This document shows positions 36,126 to 44,754 of a stretch of 64,000 nt of DNA, piece after piece. Every line of letters begins with the position of its first letter. The first letter of the stretch is position 1. Both the position numbers and the translations under genes were made by a program. The notes below the pieces were generated by a model. The model ran no database searches. It saw nothing but the letters and a program-made list of their open reading frames with translations, and was not told the origin of the DNA. Origin of the DNA: Coprenecus sp949297365 (lineage in GTDB: Bacteria; Bacteroidota; Bacteroidia; Bacteroidales; UBA932); contig OZ006987.1 of assembly GCA_963931055.1 (NCBI GenBank), positions 992,001 to 1,056,000 of the forward strand, written 5' to 3'.

Positions 36126-38233
36126 ATTATGAAATTGACTTTAATCATGAAATTGGTGCCCGGCATCGGGTAGCACTGGACCACCTCGTACTGCTGGTTG
36201 AGTATGTTGTTTATCAGAAGCGTGGCCCTCAGTTCCCAGCCGTTGAACTCAAACGACTTGGTCAGGGATACATCGTGGGTATACCAGGGCTGGGAATAAT
36301 TCTCCGGGATGTTGGCGACGGACTCATACCGTTCTCCGGTGTAGATGAAGCTGTAGTTGAGCGACCAGCTGCGCAGGGCCGCACCCACAGTCACCGAACA
36401 GCTGTGCAGGGGTATGTAAGGCACCTGTCCGCCGTACCACTCCGATGAGGGATCCGACAGGTCCCGGGCCCGCTGAAAAGTGTAGCTCACCCTCGGAGAC
36501 ACATCCACCGGCCCGAAGCGGAAATAGCCCTGGGCCGCGATGTCCGCACCCAGTATCTCCACATACCCGAGATTCATCATCGTCCAGCGGAACTGGTTGG
36601 AGGTGGGCATGGCCACTATCTTATTGTCTATCTGGTTGAAATAAAAGTCACCCTGCACGTCCACGCCTCTGAACCATCCGCTGCGGCGTATCAGCGACCA
36701 GGTGGCCCCGAAATCGTACTGGACGGTCTCCTCCGGCTCCAGCCATTTAGGCACCTCAGTGGTATAATACATATCGTTAAATGTGGGCATACGGTAGGAC
36801 TTTTTGTAAAACGCCCTGAGTTCCAGGTCTATGTTGCGGAACGGCTTCCATGAGGCAATGACCGACGGTGACAGATTGTGCCTGTCATCCACCCTGCCGC
36901 TGCCCGAGCGCAGCACGTCGTGGACGAATATGTACAGAAGCGAGGCCGACAGCTTGAAGCCCCCGAATTCAAAGGCCGTCGCTGCCGCTCCGTATGCCGA
37001 CCAGCGCATGGGATAAACGAAGTCGCGCATATCGGCATCCAGACTGTTCCACTGAAAGTCCGTCGCCAGGGACAGTTCCCACCACTTGAAAGGCTTGAAC
37101 CGATGCGCAGCGGAAAAATACGCCTCCTGCTGGTAGTAACGGTTGTCCACATACATAGTAGTCACATCCAGACGCGGATCTGAAAGGAAATGCAGATAGT
37201 CGTATGCGTATTTGCCGTTGAGCAGCAGGGAATACCACGAAGTGAAATCCTTCTTGAAAGAGCCCTGTACGAAAAGATTGTCATCCCACTGCCGGTCCTG
37301 ATTCTTGACTTCTCCTTTGACTTCTCTAACTACGGCTCCGGGATAGCCGCGTTCGGAGTCGTAGAAATAGGCCTTGGCTTTCCACCAGCCGTTCTCGATG
37401 TCTCCGAAGAGGGCCACCTCGGCCCTGGTCATGCGGATATCCCCGTTCTGCCTGATACCTGTCGTGTCGTAACCGTTCTGCTTGGCATACGTGAACTTAT
37501 ACCGGCCCGAGGTATAGAGGAACTCCGTACTGGCCGAGAGCGATACCCGGTCCGATATCCTGTGTTCCCACAGCACTGACGGATTGACAGTTGCAAAAGA
37601 GCCGCCCTTTAGGCCGAAGTTCCAGTTGTTGCGCTTACCGTCCTCGAAGCGGGGCTTCTTGGTCTGCAGATAGACCGCCGTCGCCGAGGCATAGTCCTTG
37701 GCCGACTGGAGAGTCGAGCTCTTCTGGCCGTTGTACAGGGATACTGACTCCATATTGTCTAAGGAGAACCGCCCCAGGTCCACTATTCCGTTCTGCGCAT
37801 TGCCCAGCTCCACACCGTCGTAGAACACTCCCACATGCTGGCTGCCTAGGCTGCGGACATTTATCGTCTTGAGCCCGCCGATACCGCCGTAGTCCTTGAT
37901 CTGCACACCCGAGAAATACCGTATGGCATCGGCTATGGAATGTGTGCCCAGAGTGCGCAGCTTCTCTCCCGAGAGCATCTGCACCGGCACTATCTCCTGC
38001 GAGGTGCGGGTCGCCACCACCATCAGCTCGTCCAATGCGTAGACCGTATCCACTTCCGGAATCGTATCCACCGCACTTGCAGGCATATCGTATACGGCAG
38101 CTGCCCGGGCTCTCTCAGCCGGGCTCACCCGCGCTCCGTACGCTACAGGAGCTGCCGACAACAGAAATGCCGTCAGGGCCGACACCGTCAGCACTACAGG
38201 AAACATCATTCTATCTATGAATCGCACTGCCAT
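36122..38233 (-). CDS. btuB: TonB-dependent vitamin B12 receptor BtuB
   Basis: A 703-residue outer-membrane receptor. A signal peptide is followed by a TonB-box-like stretch (DELMVVATR, about residues 67-75), the plug domain (SIADAIRYFSGVQIKDYGG, then VRSLGSQHVGVFYDG) and a 22-strand barrel ending in a phenylalanine-containing strand (NFMIKVNFII). It lacks the long N-terminal CarboxypepD-like domain of SusC transporters, as expected for BtuB. It imports cobalamin handed over by BtuG. A cobalamin riboswitch and promoter lie directly upstream. Confidence 0.92.
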   Translation of the reverse strand: MAVRFIDRMMFPVVLTVSALTAFLLSAAPVAYGARVSPAERARAAAVYDMPASAVDTIPEVDTVYALDELMVVATRTSQEIVPVQMLSGEKLRTLGTHSIADAIRYFSGVQIKDYGGIGGLKTINVRSLGSQHVGVFYDGVELGNAQNGIVDLGRFSLDNMESVSLYNGQKSSTLQSAKDYASATAVYLQTKKPRFEDGKRNNWNFGLKGGSFATVNPSVLWEHRISDRVSLSASTEFLYTSGRYKFTYAKQNGYDTTGIRQNGDIRMTRAEVALFGDIENGWWKAKAYFYDSERGYPGAVVREVKGEVKNQDRQWDDNLFVQGSFKKDFTSWYSLLLNGKYAYDYLHFLSDPRLDVTTMYVDNRYYQQEAYFSAAHRFKPFKWWELSLATDFQWNSLDADMRDFVYPMRWSAYGAAATAFEFGGFKLSASLLYIFVHDVLRSGSGRVDDRHNLSPSVIASWKPFRNIDLELRAFYKKSYRMPTFNDMYYTTEVPKWLEPEETVQYDFGATWSLIRRSGWFRGVDVQGDFYFNQIDNKIVAMPTSNQFRWTMMNLGYVEILGADIAAQGYFRFGPVDVSPRVSYTFQRARDLSDPSSEWYGGQVPYIPLHSCSVTVGAALRSWSLNYSFIYTGERYESVANIPENYSQPWYTHDVSLTKSFEFNGWELRATLLINNILNQQYEVVQCYPMPGTNFMIKVNFII

Positions 38234-38333
38234 ATTCTTTTCCTAAAATGGACAGCAGCTTGAAGGGCAGAAACGCCGCGAAGACCTCTAGAGTCCGGAG
38301 CCTAAACACCCGTAGGCCGCTGATCCGTGTCGC

Positions 38334-38505
38334 AAGGCAGGTCTTCTGACTCGTTCCGTTCCGGACGCCTTCCCGAATCCCGGCAGACGGTCTATCTCCC
38401 AGGGCATCAGTGGCAAAAGTGCCGGAACATCATTGGAACTCACAGCAGCGGGAACTGTCCGGGACTCTCACCCGGTTCCCTTTTAATCCTATACGGAACC
38501 GTTGC
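38334..38505 (-). promoter_or_regulatory. Cobalamin riboswitch controlling the btuB-btuG operon
   Basis: Read on the minus strand, the leader contains the conserved core pieces of the cobalamin class: GGGTGAGAGTCCCGGAC, GCCACTG (the B12-box area), GGGAAGGCG and the closing AGTCAGAAGACCTGCC. It lies about 100 bp before the btuB start. When adenosylcobalamin or related corrinoids are plentiful it should block btuB expression. The 100 bp between aptamer and ATG should hold the expression platform; I see no clear T-run terminator, so control of translation is more likely. Confidence 0.93.
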
Positions 38506-38510
38506 GCCCG

Positions 38511-38542
38511 CAAATATATGCATTTTTTCAATATCCATACAA
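38511..38542 (-). promoter_or_regulatory. Promoter of the riboswitch-btuB transcript
   Basis: On the minus strand TTG (38542-38540), 21 bases, then TATATTTG (38518-38511) fit the Bacteroidota consensus. Transcription would start near 38505, the 5' edge of the aptamer. Confidence 0.7.
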
Positions 38543-38665
38543 TATCCGTCTGCAACCACTCCGGCGGGACGGCAGTATTGATTGTAGCGGGGCAAGCTTG
38601 CAAGTCCGTATATCGCTGACTGTCTTTTAGTTAGTTTAGCAACATATCCTTTTCCCATAACTCAC

Positions 38666-39142
38666 TCAGAAAAGATGACCGCCGGTAAAGGCAATGAGGT
38701 CAGCGGGAGAGATTTTGAGCTGGAGACCGCGTATACCCGCACTGACATAGACATACGGCAAGTCTGCGATTGAGGCCTGGTAATAGGTGGGAAACGGCTT
38801 TTTCATACCAACCGGAGAACAGCCGCCGCGTATGTAGCCGGTCAAAGGCAGGAGTTCCTTGACATGAATCAGTTCGGCCCGCTTATTGCCGGAGATACGG
38901 GCTGCTTCCTTGAGGTCTATCTCACTGTCTCCCCGCACCACACACACGAAGTATCCGTTACGGTCACCGCGCAGGACAATAGTCTTATAGACATAGGCAA
39001 TATCTTCACCCAACTTTGCTGCCACCTCATCAGCCGACAGGTGATTCTCATCCACCTCATAGGGTATCAGTTCATAATGAATTCCGGCCTGATCCAGCAG
39101 GCGGGCGGCATTGGTTTTTCTCGCACTCTCTGACTTTTTCAT
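38666..39142 (-). CDS. ybaK: YbaK/EbsC-family Cys-tRNA(Pro) deacylase
   Basis: A 158-residue cytosolic enzyme that frees tRNA(Pro) mischarged with cysteine. It matches the YbaK branch of the INS superfamily: AARLLDQAGIHYEL at the start, VYKTIVLRGDR in the middle, and YIRGGCSPVGMKKPFPTY, which forms the substrate pocket, near residues 107-124. Length is normal. It is a single gene with a -7 box upstream at 39172-39179. Confidence 0.92.
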   Translation of the reverse strand: MKKSESARKTNAARLLDQAGIHYELIPYEVDENHLSADEVAAKLGEDIAYVYKTIVLRGDRNGYFVCVVRGDSEIDLKEAARISGNKRAELIHVKELLPLTGYIRGGCSPVGMKKPFPTYYQASIADLPYVYVSAGIRGLQLKISPADLIAFTGGHLF

Positions 39143-39171
39143 ATCTCACTGATTTTCCCTGCAAAGGTACA

Positions 39172-39179
39172 CTATTCAC
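39172..39179 (-). promoter_or_regulatory. -7 promoter box of ybaK
   Basis: Minus-strand TACCTTTG, an exact TAnnTTTG match 29 bp before the ybaK start. No well-placed -33 is seen. Confidence 0.5.
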
Positions 39180-39284
39180 ACCGAATACCCTTACCACTTC
39201 CGTAAAAACTTCACGCCACCATCAAGATTTTCCGAGAGGGTGAATGCAGACAGAGTATGGCCGTAAGTTCCCGATGTCCGCTTA

Positions 39285-40187
39285 CTAAATACTTACCCAG
39301 TCAATGTGGATGCCGCGGCGTTCCATACCCCGGAACCAGGTCATTTGCCGCTTGGCGAACTGATGAATGGCTATAGCCAGACGGGCCCGCATCTCGTCGT
39401 AGCTCATCTGCCCTGTAAGATACAGGGTCACGAACTTATATTCAAGACCGTAATAGATAAGATCATCGGGTGAGAGACCGCTGTCGAGCAGACGGCGCAC
39501 CTCATCCACCATTCCTTCCTTAAGCCTGGCATCCAGACGGCGGTCAATACGGGCATTGCGTTCATCCCGGCTGACAGACAGACCTATATAATGCACCTCG
39601 TCCGGAGCGAACTCCACCATGCTCTTGCCGAACACTCCGGTATCCTCAGGATGCTCCTTTTGATACACGGCTATCTCTATGGCCCGTATGAGCCGCTTGC
39701 GCGTATCGTAGTCCGTCGTGTTGTGCGGAGTCGTCAGGGACTTGAGCATATCTATCAGATATTCGTCGGAGTGCTGCTCCAACTCGGCGCGGAGAGCCGG
39801 ATTGGAAGGCACCTCGGGAATGGCGTAATTGCGGGTCACAGACTCGATGTACAGACCCGAGCCTCCGCAGAGTATGACCGGACGGCCACGGGACACGATG
39901 TCATTGTACGCAGCCGCAAAATCTCTCTGGTAACGGAAGATATCGTAGCGCACCCCGGCATCCACGATGTCTATCAGATGATAGGGCACCGGCGTCCCCT
40001 CGTACACGTACTCGCCGAGGTCCTTCCCGGTACCGATATCCATTCCGCGGTATATCTGCCGTGAATCAGCCGAGATAATCTCAGCTCCTGTCTTTCCGGC
40101 CAACTGCACCGCATAGCGGGTCTTGCCCGAAGCCGTAGGCCCCAGGACTACTGTAAGCCTGTATTTTTCCACATCGTTCATATTCAC
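39285..40187 (-). CDS. miaA: tRNA dimethylallyltransferase MiaA
   Basis: A 300-residue enzyme that adds the isopentenyl group to A37 of tRNAs reading UNN codons. The P-loop VVLGPTASGKTRYAVQLA (about residues 13-30), the ISADSRQIYRGMDIGTGK motif (about 36-53) and PVILCGGSGLYIE (about 98-110) are present, with the conserved KRQMTWFRG near the end. Its start overlaps the stop of the upstream AraC-type gene by 4 bp, an odd pairing for miaA. Confidence 0.96.
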   Translation of the reverse strand: MNMNDVEKYRLTVVLGPTASGKTRYAVQLAGKTGAEIISADSRQIYRGMDIGTGKDLGEYVYEGTPVPYHLIDIVDAGVRYDIFRYQRDFAAAYNDIVSRGRPVILCGGSGLYIESVTRNYAIPEVPSNPALRAELEQHSDEYLIDMLKSLTTPHNTTDYDTRKRLIRAIEIAVYQKEHPEDTGVFGKSMVEFAPDEVHYIGLSVSRDERNARIDRRLDARLKEGMVDEVRRLLDSGLSPDDLIYYGLEYKFVTLYLTGQMSYDEMRARLAIAIHQFAKRQMTWFRGMERRGIHIDWVSI

Positions 40188-41038
40188 TGTTGTTCTCGTT
40201 TCAACCTGTACTCCTTAGGAGACATACCGGTATTGCGCTTGAAGAAACGGCTCATGGAAGTATGCTCGGGAAAATTAAAATACTCGGCTATTTCACTTAC
40301 GGTAAGCATAGGGTTGTCCAGCTGCACCTTTATCTCCGCTGTCAGCTGAGCGTCTATCAGCTGCTTGGGTGTCTTCCCGTCAAAATTCTCAGCTACTATT
40401 CCGTTCAGATACCTGGGCGATATTCCGAGTTTGCCGGCATAAAACGGCAGCATATGCTCTTTCGCGCTGTTCTCCCTAACAAGCCGCACAAACTGGTGGC
40501 TTATAAGGCTCTTACGTTCATTTCTCCGGGCCTCGGCCATACGCTTGAGCGGGATGGAGCTGTGCAGGCACATAAGCAGACTCTGGAGAAAATTCTGTTC
40601 TATGTACTTGCGGAAGCGGGGCATCGGACGGGAAAACAGCATCGCCGCCATATCCATCCACAACATGACTCCTTTCCATTCATCAGGTTCAGCTCCGGCA
40701 TCCAGATGGTCAAAATAAGGATATTCGTGCAGATAATTGAGGAAATCCGTATCCAGCGGGATCAATACTTTCATCATCAGGTCTTTCGGATACAGCAGCA
40801 TCCTGACCCTGAAGTCCGGTGACGGCTCCACCACCTGCACAAGACCGCCGCCGAGCAGAAACAGGCCGGTCCCCCTCCGCATACTGTAACTCTGTATCCC
40901 GGTAGATATCACGGCACTGCCATGAGTACACACGATCTGGATATGACAACCGAAACGGCAGGGATTGCGCACCAGTTCCGCCATATCCGTCTCTCCGTAT
41001 TGTATTTCAGGAGTATCTGAATAAAATGATTTCCTCAT
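40184..41038 (-). CDS. AraC-family transcriptional regulator
   Basis: A 284-residue regulator. The N-terminal 180 residues look like a cupin-type sensor (CTHGSAVISTGIQSYSMRRGTG, GLFLLGGGLVQVVEPSPDF). The C-terminal 95 residues carry the double helix-turn-helix of AraC proteins, with LGISPRYLNGIVAENFDGKT as the first and VSEIAEYFNFPEHTSMSRFF as the second, then the ending TGMSPKEYR. Its ligand and targets are unknown; candidate targets are its neighbours or itself. It is translationally coupled to miaA downstream. Confidence 0.9.
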   Translation of the reverse strand: MRKSFYSDTPEIQYGETDMAELVRNPCRFGCHIQIVCTHGSAVISTGIQSYSMRRGTGLFLLGGGLVQVVEPSPDFRVRMLLYPKDLMMKVLIPLDTDFLNYLHEYPYFDHLDAGAEPDEWKGVMLWMDMAAMLFSRPMPRFRKYIEQNFLQSLLMCLHSSIPLKRMAEARRNERKSLISHQFVRLVRENSAKEHMLPFYAGKLGISPRYLNGIVAENFDGKTPKQLIDAQLTAEIKVQLDNPMLTVSEIAEYFNFPEHTSMSRFFKRNTGMSPKEYRLKREQQ

Positions 41039-41088
41039 CAGTCAAAACTTTTCACAATCTGGTTTACTGCAAACATTCACAGATAACC

Positions 41089-41880
41089 TTATATTAAATC
41101 CGGATGATGGTAGCGGCCCTGGCCCTGAGTAATACCGCCGTAATCAATCGCACGTACAGGGCACCGGTTGATGCAGGCCGTACACTGCACGCAGCCGCGT
41201 CCCCACTCCGGCCTCCCGTCCTTCATCGTCACCGTGCCGGTCGGACAGACGCGCTCACACAGACCGCAGCCGATACAGGCCTCGTTGACACGGAACTTAG
41301 TCCGGCTGTCAGGCCCGGCCAGAAAACGGCGGAAAAGCGGACTGATCAGTCTGCTTTTCAACCAGGGCTGAGTGCCCACGGTCAGATGGACACCCGTATC
41401 GCCATTCCGTATGGCTGCAGCCACAGCGTCCACCGCAGCCGGAGCCGCTGCCAGCTTGACCTCACGCACATCGTCGGGATCCACTCCGAAACCCTTCATC
41501 AGTATGTAGTTGTTCGGCATCCGCACCGACCAGCAGCCGGTAAGGGGCAGATGACGCTTTCTCAAAGCCTCTCCGAGTATCCGGTCCGTCCAGCCGCAGG
41601 TATCTCCGCAGGTGCAGACGGCATAGACTTTCTGACCGGCATAATCCCGTACACTCAGACGGGACACGAATCGCAGCATCATCTCCGCAGGCCCCCACGA
41701 ATGTACCGGAAATACCAGTATCAACGGTTCGTCCTGACGCAGGGCATATTCACACACCGCATCACCGGCATGTCTTCTGAGTTCATCCGCCACAGACACA
41801 GGCTTTGCCTGACCCAGGGCCTGGGAAAGCCGCCCGGCAACCCAAAGAGAATTGCCTGTTCCTGAAAAATATAGAATCAT
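41089..41880 (-). CDS. EFR1-type ferredoxin with flavodoxin domain
   Basis: A 263-residue electron carrier. Residues 1-150 form a flavodoxin-like FMN domain (ILYFSGTGNSLWVAGRL; VFPVHSWGPAEMMLRF), followed near the C-terminus by two [4Fe-4S] motifs, CIGCGLCERVCP and CVQCTACINRCP. Members of the EFRO1/EFR1 family are common in anaerobes and pass low-potential electrons to unknown partners. Its start overlaps the holB stop by 4 bp, so they share a transcript, though no functional link is obvious. Confidence 0.9.
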   Translation of the reverse strand: MILYFSGTGNSLWVAGRLSQALGQAKPVSVADELRRHAGDAVCEYALRQDEPLILVFPVHSWGPAEMMLRFVSRLSVRDYAGQKVYAVCTCGDTCGWTDRILGEALRKRHLPLTGCWSVRMPNNYILMKGFGVDPDDVREVKLAAAPAAVDAVAAAIRNGDTGVHLTVGTQPWLKSRLISPLFRRFLAGPDSRTKFRVNEACIGCGLCERVCPTGTVTMKDGRPEWGRGCVQCTACINRCPVRAIDYGGITQGQGRYHHPDLI

Positions 41881-43016
41881 ACCCGGAAATTATATAAGGC
41901 AAACAACACATTGACCAGATTACAGAAGACCATCTTGGCATTGACATTGGACTCCACCGCCGTCCTGGCTCCCTCAAAAGCCGCAAAGGCCTTCTCATAG
42001 AAACTCTCCGGCAAAGCTGACGAGAAACGCATGACAGCGTCTTTCTCAGAAGGGAGTACGTCGGCAATAGAGCCCAGTCCGCGGCTGTGCATCATAGCCT
42101 TGCGCAGAAACGCCTCCGAATACAGACAGAAGTCCTTCTGCCGCTCCCGGCCCAGAGCCAGCACGGCATCATTGCCCTCCAGCAGAGCCGGCAGATCCTT
42201 TCCGACCACACTTTCCAGCATCGATGTCAGCAAAGGCAGATAGGCCTCCGATGCGGAACTGCCCTGTATCATATTGAGAGCCAGGCCCGGACTGCCTCCG
42301 CTGGTCCTGGCATACAACACGGCCTCATCAGGCGTCACTCCGGTCCGGACGGACAGAAACGGAGCCAGTTCCCCTTGGGAGACAGGATAAAGCCGTATCA
42401 TCTGGGAACGGGAACGTATCGTGGAGATTATCCGCTCAGGCGCATGAGTCACGAATATGAAATAGGTATCCGGGGACGGCTCCTCCACTATCTTCAGCAG
42501 TCTGTTCGCCGCCTCGGCGTTCATCCTCTCCGGCAGCCACACCAGCATGAACTTGCTGTAGCCCTCGTATGACTTAAGGCTCAGCGAGTCCAGTATCTCC
42601 TTGGCCTCCGCCACGCTTATCACGCCCACCTTGTCGGCTATGCCTATCCGCTCGTAAAGGTCCGGTTCCGTAAAATAAGGATTGGCCTTGTAGAGTTCCC
42701 GCCACTGCTGCATGAAAGAGCCGCTGAGCGGCTTGCCCGAGCCGGACTTTGAAGCCGAGTTGACCGGAAAGGCGAAATGAATATCGGGATGCATCATCTC
42801 CGATACCCTGCGGCAGGAAGGACATACTCCGCAGGAATCCTCCCCGGCTTTCCGGTTACGGCACATCATGTACTGAATCAAGGCCATGGCCAAAGGCAGG
42901 GCACCGTATCCGTCTTTCTCCACAAACATGAGGGAATGTCCGGTACGTCCGCTGTCCACCATATTGATCAGACGGGACTTAAGTTCTCCGTTTCCTAATA
43001 CTTCTTTAAATTGCAT
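41877..43016 (-). CDS. holB: DNA polymerase III delta-prime subunit
   Basis: A 379-residue clamp-loader subunit. It opens MQFKEVLGNGELKSRL, shows a modified P-loop, and has a zinc-finger-like CGVCPSCRRV with an upstream Cys near residues 62-75 and the sensor region ERMNAEAANRLLKIVEEPS (about 150-168). I choose the ATG at 43016 over the one at 43028, because the family starts there and a -7 box overlaps 43028. If that box is the promoter, the mRNA leader would be only a few bases. Confidence 0.9.
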   Translation of the reverse strand: MQFKEVLGNGELKSRLINMVDSGRTGHSLMFVEKDGYGALPLAMALIQYMMCRNRKAGEDSCGVCPSCRRVSEMMHPDIHFAFPVNSASKSGSGKPLSGSFMQQWRELYKANPYFTEPDLYERIGIADKVGVISVAEAKEILDSLSLKSYEGYSKFMLVWLPERMNAEAANRLLKIVEEPSPDTYFIFVTHAPERIISTIRSRSQMIRLYPVSQGELAPFLSVRTGVTPDEAVLYARTSGGSPGLALNMIQGSSASEAYLPLLTSMLESVVGKDLPALLEGNDAVLALGRERQKDFCLYSEAFLRKAMMHSRGLGSIADVLPSEKDAVMRFSSALPESFYEKAFAAFEGARTAVESNVNAKMVFCNLVNVLFALYNFRV

Positions 43017-43025
43017 ATCCAGATT

Positions 43026-43047
43026 CAAAGATAAATAATTATCTTTG
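43026..43047. promoter_or_regulatory. Back-to-back -7 boxes between holB and ricT
   Basis: CAAAGATA (43026-43033) is TATCTTTG on the minus strand and faces holB; TATCTTTG (43040-43047) faces ricT. They lie on one near-perfect palindrome, so the two divergent promoters share the same melted region. Clear -33 elements are not seen for either. Confidence 0.55.
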
Positions 43048-43062
43048 TAATTTATCTACAAT

Positions 43063-44238
43063 ATGGAAGAAAAAAACACAATATACGACTGTTCCAGGGG
43101 TTGTCTCACGGAGAGAGCCGAGAACGGAGAACTTATCTGCAATTACAGCCGGGGCTGCTGCAAGCTGGCCGACTTCGACTGGCTGGAGGGCATATCCGAC
43201 CCGAAATTCAGCAACATATACGAAGTACGTTTCAAGAATACCCGAAAGGGATTCTATGAGAACACATCCCACCTGCTTCTGAAAGCCGGCGACCTTGTCG
43301 TAGTAGAGGCCGCCACCGGACATGACGTAGGCATCATAACCCTGAGCGGTCCTGTGGTCAGCAGACAGATGGCCCGGAACCATTTTGACATGGAGACCAA
43401 GGAGCTCAAGAAGATATACCGGAAGGCCCGCCCGCTGGATCTGGAGAAATGGCAGGAAGCCATAGCCCGGGAGAACAGCACCATGATAAGGGCCAGACAG
43501 ATCGCCGCCGATCTCGGACTGGATATGAAGATAGGCGACGTAGAGTTCCAGGGAGACGGGACGAAGGCTATCTTCTACTATATCGCTGACGAGAGGGTGG
43601 ATTTCCGCCAGCTCATCAAGGTATTCGCCGAGGAGTTCCGCATCAGGATAGAGATGAAGCAGATCGGAGCCCGCCAGGAGGCCGGCCTCATAGGCGGTCT
43701 GGGAGTCTGCGGAAGAGCCCTGTGCTGCGCCAAGTTCATCACCAACTTCCAGTCCATATCCACTCAGGCCGCCCGCTGCCAGGATCTGTCGCTGAACCCG
43801 CAGAAGCTCGCCGGCCAGTGCGGCAAACTCAAGTGCTGCATCAATTACGAGGTGCCTGTATACGTGGACGCTCACAACCGCATACCGCAGGTCAACGCTC
43901 CGCTGGAATTCATGGACGGACAGGCATGGCTGGTCAAGACCGATGTACTGAAAGGCATCATGTGGTTCTCCTACGAGCAGGGCAATGCCTCAAAGGTCTC
44001 TCCTCTGACAGTTGAAGAAGTGCGCAGGATCAAGGCTGCCAATCAGAAAGGCAGCAAGCCGGCGACGATGCTGAAAGACACGGATGAGAGTGAGGCCATA
44101 GACTTCGTGTCCTCCATAGGCGACGACAGCATTGACCGCTTCGACAAAAAGAAGAAAAGGAAAAAGAAAAAAAGACCGGTCCGCAATACCGGTGACAAGG
44201 AAAAGCCCAACGGTAATAAAAAACCTGAACGGAAATGA
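43063..44238 (+). CDS. ricT: RicT/YaaT-family PSP1-domain protein
   Basis: A 391-residue cytosolic protein. The central PSP1 domain carries the conserved cysteines in CGRALCCAKF and CGKLKCCINYE (about residues 217-266) that bind [4Fe-4S] in the RicAFT complex of Bacillus, where it guides RNase Y and mRNA maturation. N-terminal CSRGC and CNYSRGCCKL (about residues 6-30) add more cysteines. The last 40 residues are very lysine-rich, perhaps for RNA contact. It overlaps gldH by ATGA, an order usual in Bacteroidota. Confidence 0.9.
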   Translation: MEEKNTIYDCSRGCLTERAENGELICNYSRGCCKLADFDWLEGISDPKFSNIYEVRFKNTRKGFYENTSHLLLKAGDLVVVEAATGHDVGIITLSGPVVSRQMARNHFDMETKELKKIYRKARPLDLEKWQEAIARENSTMIRARQIAADLGLDMKIGDVEFQGDGTKAIFYYIADERVDFRQLIKVFAEEFRIRIEMKQIGARQEAGLIGGLGVCGRALCCAKFITNFQSISTQAARCQDLSLNPQKLAGQCGKLKCCINYEVPVYVDAHNRIPQVNAPLEFMDGQAWLVKTDVLKGIMWFSYEQGNASKVSPLTVEEVRRIKAANQKGSKPATMLKDTDESEAIDFVSSIGDDSIDRFDKKKKRKKKKRPVRNTGDKEKPNGNKKPERK

Positions 44239-44750
44239 ACTTGCGTACCGTAACGGCACTTCTGACGGTCACGGCCTGCATGATAATGGTCTCATGTTCC
44301 GGCAAGGGACGCAGCGATGATCAGGATTTCTATTTCACTACCATGAAGACCGGCGGGGAAGACCAAGTCTCCTTTGACATCGACCTGAGCGATACCACGC
44401 GCGTATACGCCATCAGCCTGGTCTCCAGATTCAAGAAAGACGCAGAATGCAGGAACGTGACATTCACCGTCAGCCTGACATCTCCGTCAGGACAGTCAGG
44501 TTCAGAGAGGGTCACACTTCCCTCTGACTACCGCACTGTCAAGGACTATATCAAGAACAGCCCTGAGGACGGCAGGATACAAGCCGCCTCCGCACCGGGA
44601 TATTACGATATAAGCTGGCTGTACCGCAGCAATATCCGGCCTCAGGAATATGGAGAATGGACAATGACTGTATCCGCTGTCCCGGAAGCCGGCGCCGGAA
44701 TCATCGGAATAGGAGTCATCATCAATAAGATACCGCTGGCAGGACAATAA
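44235..44750 (+). CDS. gldH: GldH-like gliding/envelope lipoprotein
   Basis: A 171-residue lipoprotein with lipobox MVSCS. It fits GldH by length, place after ricT and content: FDIDLSDTTRVYAISLVSRF near residues 48-67, YDISWLYRSNIRPQEYGEWTM near 123-143 (given in part as WLYRSNIRP), and a final beta-strand pair. GldH is needed for gliding in flavobacteria; in non-gliding Bacteroidales its role is unclear and probably concerns the envelope. The start is set by the ATGA overlap with ricT. Confidence 0.82.
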   Translation: MNLRTVTALLTVTACMIMVSCSGKGRSDDQDFYFTTMKTGGEDQVSFDIDLSDTTRVYAISLVSRFKKDAECRNVTFTVSLTSPSGQSGSERVTLPSDYRTVKDYIKNSPEDGRIQAASAPGYYDISWLYRSNIRPQEYGEWTMTVSAVPEAGAGIIGIGVIINKIPLAGQ

Positions 44751-44754
44751 ACTT

